DNA of 64,000 nucleotides, from contig JBKECO010000020.1 of assembly GCA_047974745.1 (NCBI GenBank), forward strand, positions 1-64,000. The letters run 5' to 3'. This DNA is from JBKECO01 sp047974745 (GTDB lineage: Bacteria; Bacillota; Clostridia; Lachnospirales; Lachnospiraceae). The translations under genes were made by a program, and so were the position numbers. The notes beneath the pieces were generated by a model. It saw only the letters and a list, made by a program, of their open reading frames with translations, was not told the DNA's origin and searched no databases. Below are positions 1-7,951 of this stretch, one piece after another (position 1 is the stretch's first letter; every line of letters starts with the position of its first letter).

Positions 1-2114
1 CCAGTCACCTGGCTCTCTCCCCGATTCTCATAGCAGATTTGATAGTTCCATTTATCCGAAAGTCCCTTTAATCTCAGGTTCCTGCTATGTGCATTTGCTC
101 TGTTCAAGACCTGTATAAAGGTTATTAAGGCCTCCGACTTGTCCTTTGACACAGTCATATAGCAGTCATATTCCTTGTTTTCATGAAAGGAGGCGATTCG
201 ATAATAGTCCCCATTCCGGATCAGATCATTGAATTTGTGGTACATTGCGATCTGCCCCGGAATCATAGCCTTCTCTGTTGCTGCAAGCTTCGTAACATCC
301 AGCTCATATCCAAAAGTTCCCGCCAGTGCCACGAAGCCTCTCGTTTCAAAGGGTGTGAACCTGCCTACTGTATGATTTGGGCAGTCCGATATATGTGCGC
401 CAATAGCAGACAGGGGATAGAGCAGTGCCGTACCTTCCTGAATCCTCAATCGCTCGATTGCATCCGTATCATCCGAGCACCAGATCTGCGGACTGTAATA
501 GAGCATGCCCGGGTCAAATCTGGCCCCGCCGCCAGAGCAGTTCTCAAGTAAAATATTCGGAAATTCGCGAACAAGCCGATCCTGAAGCTCATATACGCCC
601 AGCACATATCTGTGCAATAGTTCTCCCTGTCTTTCGGGACAAAGTGCAGAACTACCAAGATCACTGAGCTGACGGTTCATGTCCCATTTTATATATTCAA
701 TGTTCGCTTCCCGTAGAACTTTCACAAGACTGTCATACACGTATTCTCTGACTTCCGATCTGGACAGATCCAGAACATACTGATTTCTGGCAAGGCTGCC
801 CACTCTCCCCGGTATCTGGATCGCCCAGTCGGCATGCATATCATAGAGTGTGGAATCCGGAGAGATCATCTCCGGCTCGAACCAGATTCCAAACTTTAAT
901 CCCATCCGGTTCACCTCATGCACCAGATACCTGAGTCCGCCTGTAATCTTCGTTTCATTGACATACCAATCGCCGAGACTGGTATTATCATCATTTCGAT
1001 GTCCGAACCAACCATCATCCATCACCAGCATTTCAATTCCCAAAGCTGCCGATTCTTTTGCGATCTGTAATAGCTTCTCTGTTGTGAAGTCAAAGTATGT
1101 GGCTTCCCAGTTATTGATCAGGATCGGTCGTTTTTTATCCTTGTATCTTCCTCGAATCAGGTGATTTCGGTACATATCATGGTAATTTCGCGTCATTCGA
1201 CCAACTCCTTCTGACGAATATGTCAAAACCACCTCCGGCGAACAGAACAAATCACCCTGCTTCAATTCCCAACAGAACTGATCCGGGTGGATTCCCATAG
1301 AAAGCCGCAGCATGTCGAACTGATTTTTTTCTACTTGCGCAAAAAAATTACCGGAATAGACAAAATGCAGTCCATATACACTCCCATATTCCTGCGTTGC
1401 TGTTTTATCCAGAACCGCTACAAATGGGTGTTCCTGATGTGAACTTTCGCCTCGAATCGAACAAACACTCTGCTTTCCATATCCGATGCTTCGTCGTTCT
1501 ACATGTCTCTCTCTTGCCCAGGATCCGTGTAGGATCATCATTTCGTAAGCACGATCATCCATATCCAGACTGCAGGAAAATAACTTTTCCAGATAAATGG
1601 CTTCAGGAGCATTATTTCTCACCTTAACACTTCTGGTGATGACATCCTCTGTTTCAAAGACTGTATAGATCAGATCGACCCAAAGTTCCAGCACCGGATC
1701 GCAGCAGTGCAGAATCAGCGTCTGTGTCTGCTCATTTCCTGAAAACGTGGATGGCAGACCGTCAAGCTCTGGCTTCTCGTTGATGATTTCGTAAGATCGA
1801 TACCCTAAGGATACTGCTCTGTGTCCGCCAGCAGTTCTTACTTCGATGGCACTTTCCCTATAATCTCCGAGTCCATTGCCGGGATATTCCATTGGAAATG
1901 AATCAAGAAACGAAGTTCTGTCCCGATTGTTCTCGGAAGGAATAAAGGGTGCCTCATAGATTCTCATGAGATATTGCAGATTTCCTGTCGATACTCTTTT
2001 ACCATAATAGACATGACCTATAAAATTCTCATGATCTGCAATACCGATGACATAGCTCGTGCGTTGTGTATCCAGATGAAATATTCTGAATTCCTCTAAA
2101 TATGTAATTGCCAT
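1..2114 (-). CDS. Alpha-galactosidase, GH36 (3' end outside window)
   Basis: This gene encodes a cytoplasmic-type glycoside hydrolase of family 36, which removes terminal alpha-1,6-galactose from raffinose-family sugars and melibiose. I translated 704 codons from the ATG at 2114, which has a good AGGAGG-like site just upstream; the frame stays open to the window edge, so the C-terminus is missing. The catalytic core shows KWDMNR with the nucleophile at Asp478 and CSDDTDAIERL with the acid/base at Asp548. Both numbers agree with characterised Geobacillus GH36 enzymes, which supports the chosen start. The N-terminal half is the beta-sandwich domain usual in the family, and no signal peptide is seen. 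Intact enzymes are about 730 residues, so only a short C-terminal piece should be lost. A promoter and palindromic operator precede it. Natural substrate within the alpha-galactoside class is inferred. Confidence 0.95.
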   Translation of the reverse strand, partial: MAITYLEEFRIFHLDTQRTSYVIGIADHENFIGHVYYGKRVSTGNLQYLMRIYEAPFIPSENNRDRTSFLDSFPMEYPGNGLGDYRESAIEVRTAGGHRAVSLGYRSYEIINEKPELDGLPSTFSGNEQTQTLILHCCDPVLELWVDLIYTVFETEDVITRSVKVRNNAPEAIYLEKLFSCSLDMDDRAYEMMILHGSWARERHVERRSIGYGKQSVCSIRGESSHQEHPFVAVLDKTATQEYGSVYGLHFVYSGNFFAQVEKNQFDMLRLSMGIHPDQFCWELKQGDLFCSPEVVLTYSSEGVGRMTRNYHDMYRNHLIRGRYKDKKRPILINNWEATYFDFTTEKLLQIAKESAALGIEMLVMDDGWFGHRNDDNTSLGDWYVNETKITGGLRYLVHEVNRMGLKFGIWFEPEMISPDSTLYDMHADWAIQIPGRVGSLARNQYVLDLSRSEVREYVYDSLVKVLREANIEYIKWDMNRQLSDLGSSALCPERQGELLHRYVLGVYELQDRLVREFPNILLENCSGGGARFDPGMLYYSPQIWCSDDTDAIERLRIQEGTALLYPLSAIGAHISDCPNHTVGRFTPFETRGFVALAGTFGYELDVTKLAATEKAMIPGQIAMYHKFNDLIRNGDYYRIASFHENKEYDCYMTVSKDKSEALITFIQVLNRANAHSRNLRLKGLSDKWNYQICYENRGESQVT

Positions 2115-2140
2115 GAAGACCTCCTGCTATCCATTCCAAG

Positions 2141-2186
2141 TTGACTAATTTTAGTTAATTATATCTTAATTTAATTATTATGTAAA
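2141..2186 (-). promoter_or_regulatory. Alpha-galactosidase promoter with palindromic operator
   Basis: On the minus strand a TTTACA -35 (2181-2186) and a TATAAT -10 (2158-2163) are separated by 17 bp. An 18-bp near-palindrome, TTGACTAATTTTAGTTAA on the plus strand (2141-2158, one mismatch between arms), abuts the -10 and covers the expected start of transcription. That position is typical of a repressor operator. Which repressor binds is unknown; it may be encoded outside the window. Confidence 0.6.
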
Positions 2187-2254
2187 TGTTTTTTAATCTT
2201 ATTTTCCTTGTGTCTTTTTGCCTTACAGGATCAGTCGTAACAAGTTCTCCTGAG

Positions 2255-2286
2255 AAAAAAAGAGCTGAATTTCATGAACTCAGCTC
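2255..2286 (-). terminator. Intrinsic terminator of the metallophosphoesterase gene
   Basis: A 7-bp stem (GAGCTGA / TCAGCTC, 2262-2268 and 2280-2286) is followed on the minus strand by a run of seven T. The stem begins within the stop codon of the upstream gene. Confidence 0.8.
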
Positions 2287-3205
2287 AGTCATACTCATCT
2301 CTCATTTCATCATGGTCAAAGGAAAAGGCATCCAGAGGCATCGGCCCTCGAATCACGAATCTTTCGATTCTTAGTACGCCGTCTTCGTCAGGTGTCACCT
2401 TCCAACGAACGATCATAATATTTCCGCCTTCTATTTCAATTCCGGTAATATTATCCGGATAGATGCAGCAGCCACAGTTAAAATACGGAACCTCATCCTT
2501 CCTTGGAAATTTATATCTGTGGGTATGGCCACAGATGATAGCCGTTTGATTTTTTTTGATCCATTTGTTATATTTTTTCTCGATTCGGTGCTGTCTGGTA
2601 ATATTCTTTACCGGACTTGCCGGACTAGTTGCACCGATCGCATGAAATGCACGCCACAGTCCCTTTAATAAGATCATGGAAAAGAACCAAAGCTGGTCAT
2701 TGAATAAATCTCCCTGATGCCCATGGAGAATAAGAAATTCCCGATCATCATCTGCCTTTTTCAACAGGATCGCCTCACATGGTTCCAGCCCCATCAGCAA
2801 ATCCTGATATTCATCTCTGGAATCATTATAGTAGCTGTACAGCGTGCGTTTTAGATATTCGTGATTTTTTAAATAAATATTGTGGTTTCCATACAGTATC
2901 TCAAGTCTGTCTTCTTTATAAAAATCTTTCAACAGGTCAAAAACATAATAATGTGCCTTACGGATATATCTGAACTTCGGCTGTTCCCACAACTCGTCTC
3001 CGTCACCTGCCTCAATATAGCTGAACCCATTCTTGTAGTAATAGGAAAGTGCATATAAAAATACATTTTGGTTTTTTGTAAATTCATCTGAATTACTGCC
3101 ATTCGATCGATGACAGTCACTGAAGATAATATACTTCGACTTTTCATCTACCGGCAAAACCTTTGCATTCTTATACGCACCTGTCAATCTTTTTTCTGTA
3201 TTCAT
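2285..3205 (-). CDS. Calcineurin-like metallophosphoesterase
   Basis: This encodes a two-metal phosphoesterase of the calcineurin superfamily, 306 residues from the chosen start. Motifs in order are FSDCHRS near the N-terminus (D-x-H metal ligands), GDGDE, YGNHN (general acid His), LHGHQGD and, near the C-terminus, CGHTHRYKF. Together these form the complete metal site. No signal peptide or clear membrane anchor is seen. An ATG lies two codons upstream, but the GGGTGG ribosome site is spaced correctly only for the ATG at 3205. The closest broad relatives I know are the UDP-2,3-diacylglucosamine hydrolase-like and Icc-like phosphoesterases. A Gram-positive cell does not make lipid A, so the substrate stays open. 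It is transcribed alone, with its own terminator, and the alpha-galactosidase follows on the same strand behind its own promoter. Confidence 0.88.
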   Translation of the reverse strand: MNTEKRLTGAYKNAKVLPVDEKSKYIIFSDCHRSNGSNSDEFTKNQNVFLYALSYYYKNGFSYIEAGDGDELWEQPKFRYIRKAHYYVFDLLKDFYKEDRLEILYGNHNIYLKNHEYLKRTLYSYYNDSRDEYQDLLMGLEPCEAILLKKADDDREFLILHGHQGDLFNDQLWFFSMILLKGLWRAFHAIGATSPASPVKNITRQHRIEKKYNKWIKKNQTAIICGHTHRYKFPRKDEVPYFNCGCCIYPDNITGIEIEGGNIMIVRWKVTPDEDGVLRIERFVIRGPMPLDAFSFDHDEMRDEYD

Positions 3206-3313
3206 TCGCATCCACCCGATCCAATCATGTCAGTTCATTGCTCTGATTATAAAACATCGCTGCATGCTAATATTATATCACTTCTTTTGTGAAAAGTTCA
3301 TGTCTATATGGTT

Positions 3314-3835
3314 TTAATTGGTGTCGAGCTGCTGTTTTTTTTCAATGACCATGAACACACCCAGGCCAATGATCGCAACTCCTGAAATGATCCTTGGTAC
3401 AATATAAAATGACTGTGCAAAGAGTCCATAATATTGTTCTGGAATCAGGTAAAGTATATAGGACTCCAATGACTGCCAGAGCAGGCTGATACCAATGAAG
3501 ATGGTAATAAAAGCCATCCATTTTTTTTGATTTTCCCTGATGAATGCCGGCATCTCCTCTTTATTCAGAGCTGGAATCAGATATTGATCCTCATAAGTTA
3601 AGAACTGTTCCTCGTTCAGTCCCATAATATTATGCACATGAAAGAAACTATAGAACCAGATCAACAAGGCTGGAAATACCAAAAGTGATACCTGGAGTCC
3701 TATCGAAGCTGCAATGCATAGTAAGAACATACCCATAAGACTAATTCCCATTTTCATGAATCCCATATACATCTCTCCTGCCCCTGGGAAAAGTGAGAAT
3801 AGGAAGGTAAAAAATCTATTTTTCTTTTTTTTCAT
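3314..3835 (-). CDS. Multi-pass membrane protein of a sigma-factor operon
   Basis: A 173-residue integral membrane protein with a lysine-rich start and about four hydrophobic segments (roughly 12-50, split by a short turn, then 105-127 and 140-165). The N-terminal part, with PGAGEMYMGFMKMG followed by a second helix, resembles the TM2-type hairpin (Pro-Gly-x-Gly, then Tyr-x-Gly). The middle carries a soluble acidic loop. It is the third gene of a tightly coupled operon, its ATG overlapping the previous stop as ATGA, behind an ECF-type sigma factor and a single-pass protein. A role in sensing or transmitting an envelope signal to that sigma factor is inferred from position only. I do not recognise a named family. 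Confidence 0.8.
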   Translation of the reverse strand: MKKKKNRFFTFLFSLFPGAGEMYMGFMKMGISLMGMFLLCIAASIGLQVSLLVFPALLIWFYSFFHVHNIMGLNEEQFLTYEDQYLIPALNKEEMPAFIRENQKKWMAFITIFIGISLLWQSLESYILYLIPEQYYGLFAQSFYIVPRIISGVAIIGLGVFMVIEKKQQLDTN

Positions 3836-4245
3836 TGTTTGTTCCTCCTGACTGCTTCGTCAAAAATTGAATTTGCTTTTTGATTCAAAGTGGTACAAAG
3901 ATCTGAACTCTTATCATATATTTTCTTTAAGATCAGATTGGATTGTTCAAATCCGATACTCTCTGCAGAGAGTATCTGCTGCTCCGCCACAGGTGTTTTG
4001 ATCTGCTGCTGTGTTGGAATCAGAATTAAAAATGCTATAGCTGCAGCTGTTGAACATGCAATTTTCATACCGAATCTGAATAATTCACGTCTTTTTTGAA
4101 TGATTGTGCTTCGCTCAAAGGCTGCGATCTGCTTTTGCACATTCATTTGTATCGAATCCGGTGCTTTTAAAAGACCAGATTCTTCCACCGATTGAATGAT
4201 ATTATCCAGCTCCTGTTCCGATAAATAGCTCGTCTCTTTATCCAT
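3832..4245 (-). CDS. Putative anti-sigma factor, single membrane segment
   Basis: A 137-residue protein with an N-terminal cytoplasmic domain of about 60 residues, one hydrophobic segment (about residues 64-80) and a C-terminal domain of about 55 residues outside. This is the normal architecture of membrane-bound anti-sigma factors. The zinc-binding HxxxCxxC signature of the ZAS class is absent, so if it is an anti-sigma factor it belongs to another class. It overlaps the 3' end of the sigma gene by 8 bp and the next gene by 4 bp, so the three products are probably made in fixed ratio. The anti-sigma role is inferred from topology and gene order, not from a conserved motif. Confidence 0.7.
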   Translation of the reverse strand: MDKETSYLSEQELDNIIQSVEESGLLKAPDSIQMNVQKQIAAFERSTIIQKRRELFRFGMKIACSTAAAIAFLILIPTQQQIKTPVAEQQILSAESIGFEQSNLILKKIYDKSSDLCTTLNQKANSIFDEAVRRNKQ

Positions 4246-4756
4246 CTTCCATCTCTCCCTTCCTGAAATATTTTTTTAACATACTGCGTGCCCGGTATAT
4301 CTGGGTCTGTATGGTCTTTACGTTTTTTGACTGCTGCAGTGCGATTTCCTCGGAGGTCTTTTCTTCACAGAAATACTGTCTGGCAACAGTGTTGTAGGGT
4401 GATTTCAGCTGACTACATGCACCATACAGCTGATTTTTAATATCCTCCTGAATAAATATATCCTCTGGAGACTGGGCAAATACCTTTTGATCTGACATCA
4501 CATATTCATAATCCTCTACAAATTCCAATCTTCGATTCGGTGACCTCAGATAGTCGATACATTTATTTGTAGCAATACGGCATAGCCATGCTTTCTCATT
4601 TATCCCTTCAAAATCACCAAGCTTTAAGTAGGCAGATAAAAATGTATCCTGTGTCAGATCCTCTGCAGACTGTCTATTTTTTGTCATTTTAAAACAAACA
4701 GAATAAACGAGATTTTGATACTGATCCATAAGTTGAATCAGATATTCGTTATGCAA
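4238..4756 (-). CDS. ECF-type RNA polymerase sigma factor
   Basis: This encodes a sigma-70 family group 4 (ECF) factor. Region 2 is seen as YQNLVYSVCFKMTKN through QSAEDLTQDTFLSAYLKL and WLCRIATNKCIDYLRS. Region 4 is the helix-turn-helix near the C-terminus (TSEEIALQQSKNVKTIQTQIYRAR). There is no region 1 or 3. An in-frame ATG exists at 4792 but has no ribosome site, and a possible TATAAT -10 at 4795-4800 would put transcription start at or after it. The TTG at 4756 follows a purine-rich GGTGGAG site by six bases, so I chose it (172 residues); the longer form would be 184. The next two genes overlap and probably encode its regulator and a partner membrane protein. The stimulus is not indicated by the sequence. 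Confidence 0.88.
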   Translation of the reverse strand: MHNEYLIQLMDQYQNLVYSVCFKMTKNRQSAEDLTQDTFLSAYLKLGDFEGINEKAWLCRIATNKCIDYLRSPNRRLEFVEDYEYVMSDQKVFAQSPEDIFIQEDIKNQLYGACSQLKSPYNTVARQYFCEEKTSEEIALQQSKNVKTIQTQIYRARSMLKKYFRKGEMEDG

Positions 4757-4839
4757 TTTTTTCTCCACCCCTCTCCTTTTTTTATCTCTCATTTATTATA
4801 ACGAATGCAAGAAGAAAAAATCTTCACTTTCCTTAAAAA

Positions 4840-4873
4840 AAATCCATCAGTAAAAAAATTTACTGATGGATTT
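4840..4873 (-). terminator. Terminator of the AOR-moaD unit
   Basis: A perfect 15-bp stem (4840-4854 and 4859-4873, core ATCCATCAGTA) with a four-base loop is followed on the minus strand by a T-run. It lies 13 bp past the moaD stop and separates the tungsten locus from the sigma-factor operon. Confidence 0.88.
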
Positions 4874-4885
4874 CATGGATTTGAT

Positions 4886-5110
4886 TCAGCCTCCACCTAC
4901 AGGAGGAAATAATGCCAGGACATCACCGTTCACCAAGTTGGTATCTCTCTTTTTGCCAATGCCGTTCACCATGATAATGGCAATTTCATCTGCGGGCAGC
5001 TGTAGTCTTTCAATTACCTCTTCTATTGTTGTATTTTCCTCTAACTCAATATTTTGAATCTTCTCCCTATTTTCTCGAAGCGTAGCGAACAGCTTTACCG
5101 TAATGATCAA
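4886..5110 (-). CDS. moaD: MoaD/ThiS-family sulfur carrier protein
   Basis: A 74-residue ubiquitin-fold protein of the MoaD/ThiS family. It ends in PVGGG, so the C-terminal Gly-Gly that is adenylated and converted to a thiocarboxylate is present. The thiocarboxylate supplies the dithiolene sulfurs of molybdopterin. The start is TTG at 5110, supported by GGGAGG seven bases upstream; no ATG is suitably placed. It lies 70 bp after the aldehyde ferredoxin oxidoreductase gene in the same riboswitch-controlled unit. The E1-like activating enzyme is encoded just upstream at 7193-7888. Such MoaD-like genes commonly accompany AOR genes. Whether this one serves tungstopterin alone is inferred from context, since no MoaE partner is in the window. 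Confidence 0.88.
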   Translation of the reverse strand: MIITVKLFATLRENREKIQNIELEENTTIEEVIERLQLPADEIAIIMVNGIGKKRDTNLVNGDVLALFPPVGGG

Positions 5111-5180
5111 TGTTTGGCCTCCCTATTTCATCAATATCATTGGTGAATTGTATATGTTCTTCTAAAACGAGGTTACCAGC

Positions 5181-6920
5181 TTAGAACTCCATGACCTCAT
5201 CGATTTCTTCTGGCGTAAAGTCCCAAATTGCATTATGGGGCGCAATGGACTCATATTCCATAAATTCCGGCAATCTGTCATCTTCTTTGGTAAATCCGGC
5301 TCTTCTGTTGAAGTCAAGCTCTGCCCTTAATACAGCTTTCCCCAATTCATCCACATCTAAAGCTGTCAGGCTGATGCCATACTGAGCATTGATCATGTCG
5401 ATCAGAGCCTGATACCCACCAGGATTATCTGCGATTCCAAAATATACAAAGAGACACATTCCTGTACTGTCTACTGAAGCTGTTCCGATCTGCATTGCTC
5501 TGGCATATTCGATCTGACCATCTTTCTTCAACGGATCCAGATCTGCACCAATTTTTAAAATATTTCCCGAAGTACAATATCCTGCTGTATGGTCAGCACC
5601 CATTGGAGTCGTTGCATACGTCAGCCCGATTCCTTTGACTGATCTTGGGTCATAAGCAGGTATTGCCTGATTTTTTACGACTGGTACTCTGAACAGTCCA
5701 CATAATTTCCCGACTGTTCCTGCGCCGCCTGCAATGATTCGTGACAATGGTTCCCCTTTTGCAATGCCCTTTACAATTCGTAGAACTTCCTTACCATCTC
5801 CCCATGGAATCAACCCACCTTCCATGGCAACTCCAACAGCAACAGCAGTTTCAATGCTGTCAACTCCGACATCATCCATTTCCCGGTCTATATATGCAAT
5901 TGCATCCAGATCCTTGATCCCGGAATCTGCGCCCAGTCCCCAGATCGTCTCATACTCAAATCCACTTGTAACATATTTGCCCTGTTTATCAGCATACCAC
6001 TGTGAGCAGCGGATAATACAACCTTTATGACATCCGTGTGAAACTTTGCCATCTCCACCTCGTTCCGTGATCGTTGCATTTAATGTTTCACCAGAGATCA
6101 AATCGCTGTCTTCGTAACTCCCTGCTGTGAAGTTTTTCGTAGGGAGACCGCCAGCTTCGTTCAATATATTGACAAGTACATCTGTTCCATAGGCCGCCAG
6201 TCCTTTACCTGAGACAGGATTATCCATAACTGCCTTTGCAAATATCTTTGCAGCTTCTGCAAACGCTTTTGGATCTGCGACTGGAACCTTTGGTGCACCG
6301 GTGTCATCAATGACCAAAGCTTTTACTTTCTTTGAACCCATGACTGCACCAAGTCCACCACGGCCTGCACTTCGAATATGACTCTCCGGATCTTTGAAGG
6401 ATATATTTGCTGAGGGAAGTCTGTATTCCCCTGCAGGTCCAGCCAGAGCAATTCCTACATGCGCTCCATATTTATCTTCCAGAACCTGAATAGCTTCATA
6501 GTTCCCACAGCCTCCAAGTATCTCTTTCGGCGCCTCTTCGATCACAATATCATCCATAGAGATTTTAATAATATAGAACTTCTCTTCTTCGGGAAATCCT
6601 TCGATCACGACAGCTTTAATTCCCATCTTCGCCAGCATCTGTGATGAGGATCCACCAGTATTGCACTCTTTGATACCACCAGTTAGAGGACTCTTCCCAC
6701 CAACTGACATCCTTCCTGAATTCGGTGCTGAGGTTCCACTCAACAGACCGGGTGCAAAAATCAATTTGTTATTTCTGCCGAGTGGATGGCAAGTAGGCTT
6801 GACTTCGTCATTGATAAAATTTGACGTCAGTGCCCTGCCGCCTAATCCGACATACTTAGCCGGCACTTCCCCAATGTTCACCGTCTGTGAAGTCATATCG
6901 ATTCTGATAAATTTCTGCAT
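5181..6920 (-). CDS. Tungsten-type aldehyde ferredoxin oxidoreductase
   Basis: This encodes a 579-residue member of the AOR family, cytoplasmic enzymes that use a bis-tungstopterin (rarely Mo) and a 4Fe-4S cluster to oxidise aldehydes to acids with ferredoxin. The N-terminal domain has YVGLGGRAL, SGRMSVGGKSPLTGG and, further on, SAGRGGLGAVMGSKKVKA. Candidate cluster ligands are Cys297, Cys301 and Cys305 in GCHKGCIIRCS, and Cys489 in STGMC. The C-x3-C-x3-C spacing differs from the C-x2-C-x3-C of Pyrococcus AOR but matches a YdhV-like bacterial clade as I recall it. The longer frame to 6992 is rejected because AGGAGG lies at the right distance only from the ATG at 6920. A Moco/Tuco riboswitch lies in its leader. 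The physiological aldehyde cannot be read from the sequence. Confidence 0.93.
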   Translation of the reverse strand: MQKFIRIDMTSQTVNIGEVPAKYVGLGGRALTSNFINDEVKPTCHPLGRNNKLIFAPGLLSGTSAPNSGRMSVGGKSPLTGGIKECNTGGSSSQMLAKMGIKAVVIEGFPEEEKFYIIKISMDDIVIEEAPKEILGGCGNYEAIQVLEDKYGAHVGIALAGPAGEYRLPSANISFKDPESHIRSAGRGGLGAVMGSKKVKALVIDDTGAPKVPVADPKAFAEAAKIFAKAVMDNPVSGKGLAAYGTDVLVNILNEAGGLPTKNFTAGSYEDSDLISGETLNATITERGGDGKVSHGCHKGCIIRCSQWYADKQGKYVTSGFEYETIWGLGADSGIKDLDAIAYIDREMDDVGVDSIETAVAVGVAMEGGLIPWGDGKEVLRIVKGIAKGEPLSRIIAGGAGTVGKLCGLFRVPVVKNQAIPAYDPRSVKGIGLTYATTPMGADHTAGYCTSGNILKIGADLDPLKKDGQIEYARAMQIGTASVDSTGMCLFVYFGIADNPGGYQALIDMINAQYGISLTALDVDELGKAVLRAELDFNRRAGFTKEDDRLPEFMEYESIAPHNAIWDFTPEEIDEVMEF

Positions 6921-7000
6921 AAAAATACCTCCTTCTCTTGAAAAAGTCTCTTTAGTGTACATACTAAAGATTGGATTAACAGTGCTTGACATGTTTCATC

Positions 7001-7096
7001 CAAATCCTTTCCAAATAGCGGGAGGCAAGACAGTTTCCTGTTTCACCCATTGGTCAGTTGTCATAGCTTTGCCTTAGATCGACTGACTCGGATTTG
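7001..7096 (-). ncRNA. Moco/Tuco riboswitch (Moco RNA motif family)
   Basis: The leader of the AOR gene contains the hallmark GCCTCCCG..TATTTGGAAAGG of the Moco RNA motif. It closes with a 7-bp P1 stem (CAAATCC at 7090-7096, GGATTTG at 7001-7007). A P2-like helix GTCAGT/ACTGAC and a GAAA-capped hairpin ACAG-GAAA-CTGT are also visible. The element is only about 96 nt, and no separate P3 hairpin is seen between TATGACAA and the GGG preceding the GAAA hairpin. Published work (Regulski et al. 2008) associates P3-less members with tungsten cofactor. The 3' P1 strand could alternatively pair with TTAATCCAATC downstream, and an 8-bp A/T-rich hairpin (TCTTTAGT/ACTAAAGA) follows before the ribosome site. 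How expression is switched is inference. Confidence 0.88.
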
Positions 7097-7108
7097 TTCA
7101 TTTCTTAT

Positions 7109-7117
7109 ACTATAGCA
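7109..7117 (-). promoter_or_regulatory. Extended -10 promoter of the riboswitch-AOR-moaD unit
   Basis: TGC-TATAGT on the minus strand (7109-7117) is an extended -10; the -35 region is weak. Predicted transcription start is near 7101, directly before the riboswitch P1 stem. This makes AOR-moaD a transcription unit separate from the biosynthetic genes upstream. Confidence 0.6.
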
Positions 7118-7192
7118 TATTTTTTGGTAAATCTCTATATTTTAAGCGAATTTAGTTTATATTATTTAGTAATTGAGTCATACATTTGTCCC

Positions 7193-7888
7193 TTACTTGA
7201 TTTCCATAAGTTCGATTTCATTTGTCAGAAGATCGATCTGTAAGAGCCTGTTTCGCAGAAGCTCCCCTTTATTCGTCAGGAGTTTTATGCATTCACTGAC
7301 CTGAATCGACGCTGCGCAGGCTGGTGTAAAAGATGGATTCCCTGTCCTGACTTCACATCCCTTCTCCTGATCAATCGCCTCGAGTAGCAGAAAGCTTTTA
7401 TCTCCAGGAAAAATAGTCGCGACCTGCCCATACCAGCCTGCGATCGCACCAAAGATATACGGTATATTTGAATCCTGACAGGCACTTGCAACGATCTTTC
7501 GGGATGTGATCGAATCCAGAGCATCCATGACCACATCATATCCGAGAATCAGATCTTTGACGTTTAAAGCATCTGCAAATTGCCGCACTGGTATACAGTT
7601 TACAAGATCATTGATCCGATGCACACGCTCAGCAGCCTCTTCTGCCTTGGATTTTCCGATTGTTCCATGACTGGATAATAGCTGACGATTCAGATTCGAC
7701 TCTTCAAAAACATCACCGTCAATCACTTTTATCCTGCCAATTCCAGCTCGAGCCAGCATTTCAATCAGATATCCGCCAATGCCCCCGCATCCGATCACGC
7801 ATACGGAAGAATTCGCAAGTATCTCTTGTTCCGCTTCATCGATCGTCGTTCCATTTCTGGAATATCTTTTGATTCGTTCCTGATTCAT
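7193..7888 (-). CDS. moeB: ThiF/MoeB-family adenylyltransferase
   Basis: A 231-residue E1-like enzyme that adenylates the C-terminal glycine of a ubiquitin-like sulfur carrier, here presumably the MoaD encoded at 4886-5110. The nucleotide-binding motif CVIGCGGIGGYLIEMLARAGIG is near residue 30. It is followed by VIDGDVFEESNLNRQ (the conserved D and N-x-x-R-Q) and the second-half Asp in DVVMDALDS. The paired CxxC zinc motifs of E. coli MoeB are not visible, which is common in the short ThiF/HesA-like subgroup. It ends the long tup-moe-moa operon, 63 bp after the MOSC gene, with a GGGGGAG ribosome site. ThiF for thiamine is an alternative, but no thiamine gene is nearby. Confidence 0.85.
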   Translation of the reverse strand: MNQERIKRYSRNGTTIDEAEQEILANSSVCVIGCGGIGGYLIEMLARAGIGRIKVIDGDVFEESNLNRQLLSSHGTIGKSKAEEAAERVHRINDLVNCIPVRQFADALNVKDLILGYDVVMDALDSITSRKIVASACQDSNIPYIFGAIAGWYGQVATIFPGDKSFLLLEAIDQEKGCEVRTGNPSFTPACAASIQVSECIKLLTNKGELLRNRLLQIDLLTNEIELMEIK

Positions 7889-7951
7889 GTCTCCCCCTTT
7901 TCGATAGAATCTGAATTTACAGTAGAACCAAGGTTTTCTATTCCCTGGGTA

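Noticed and set aside
183..1627. Several plus-strand open frames of 60-122 codons
   Set aside because: They are antisense to the GH36 gene, whose minus-strand frame is continuous with catalytic motifs; none has a ribosome site or recognisable product.
6921..6992. N-terminal extension of AOR by 24 residues
   Set aside because: The extension lies in the riboswitch downstream region and has no ribosome site; AGGAGG fits the ATG at 6920.
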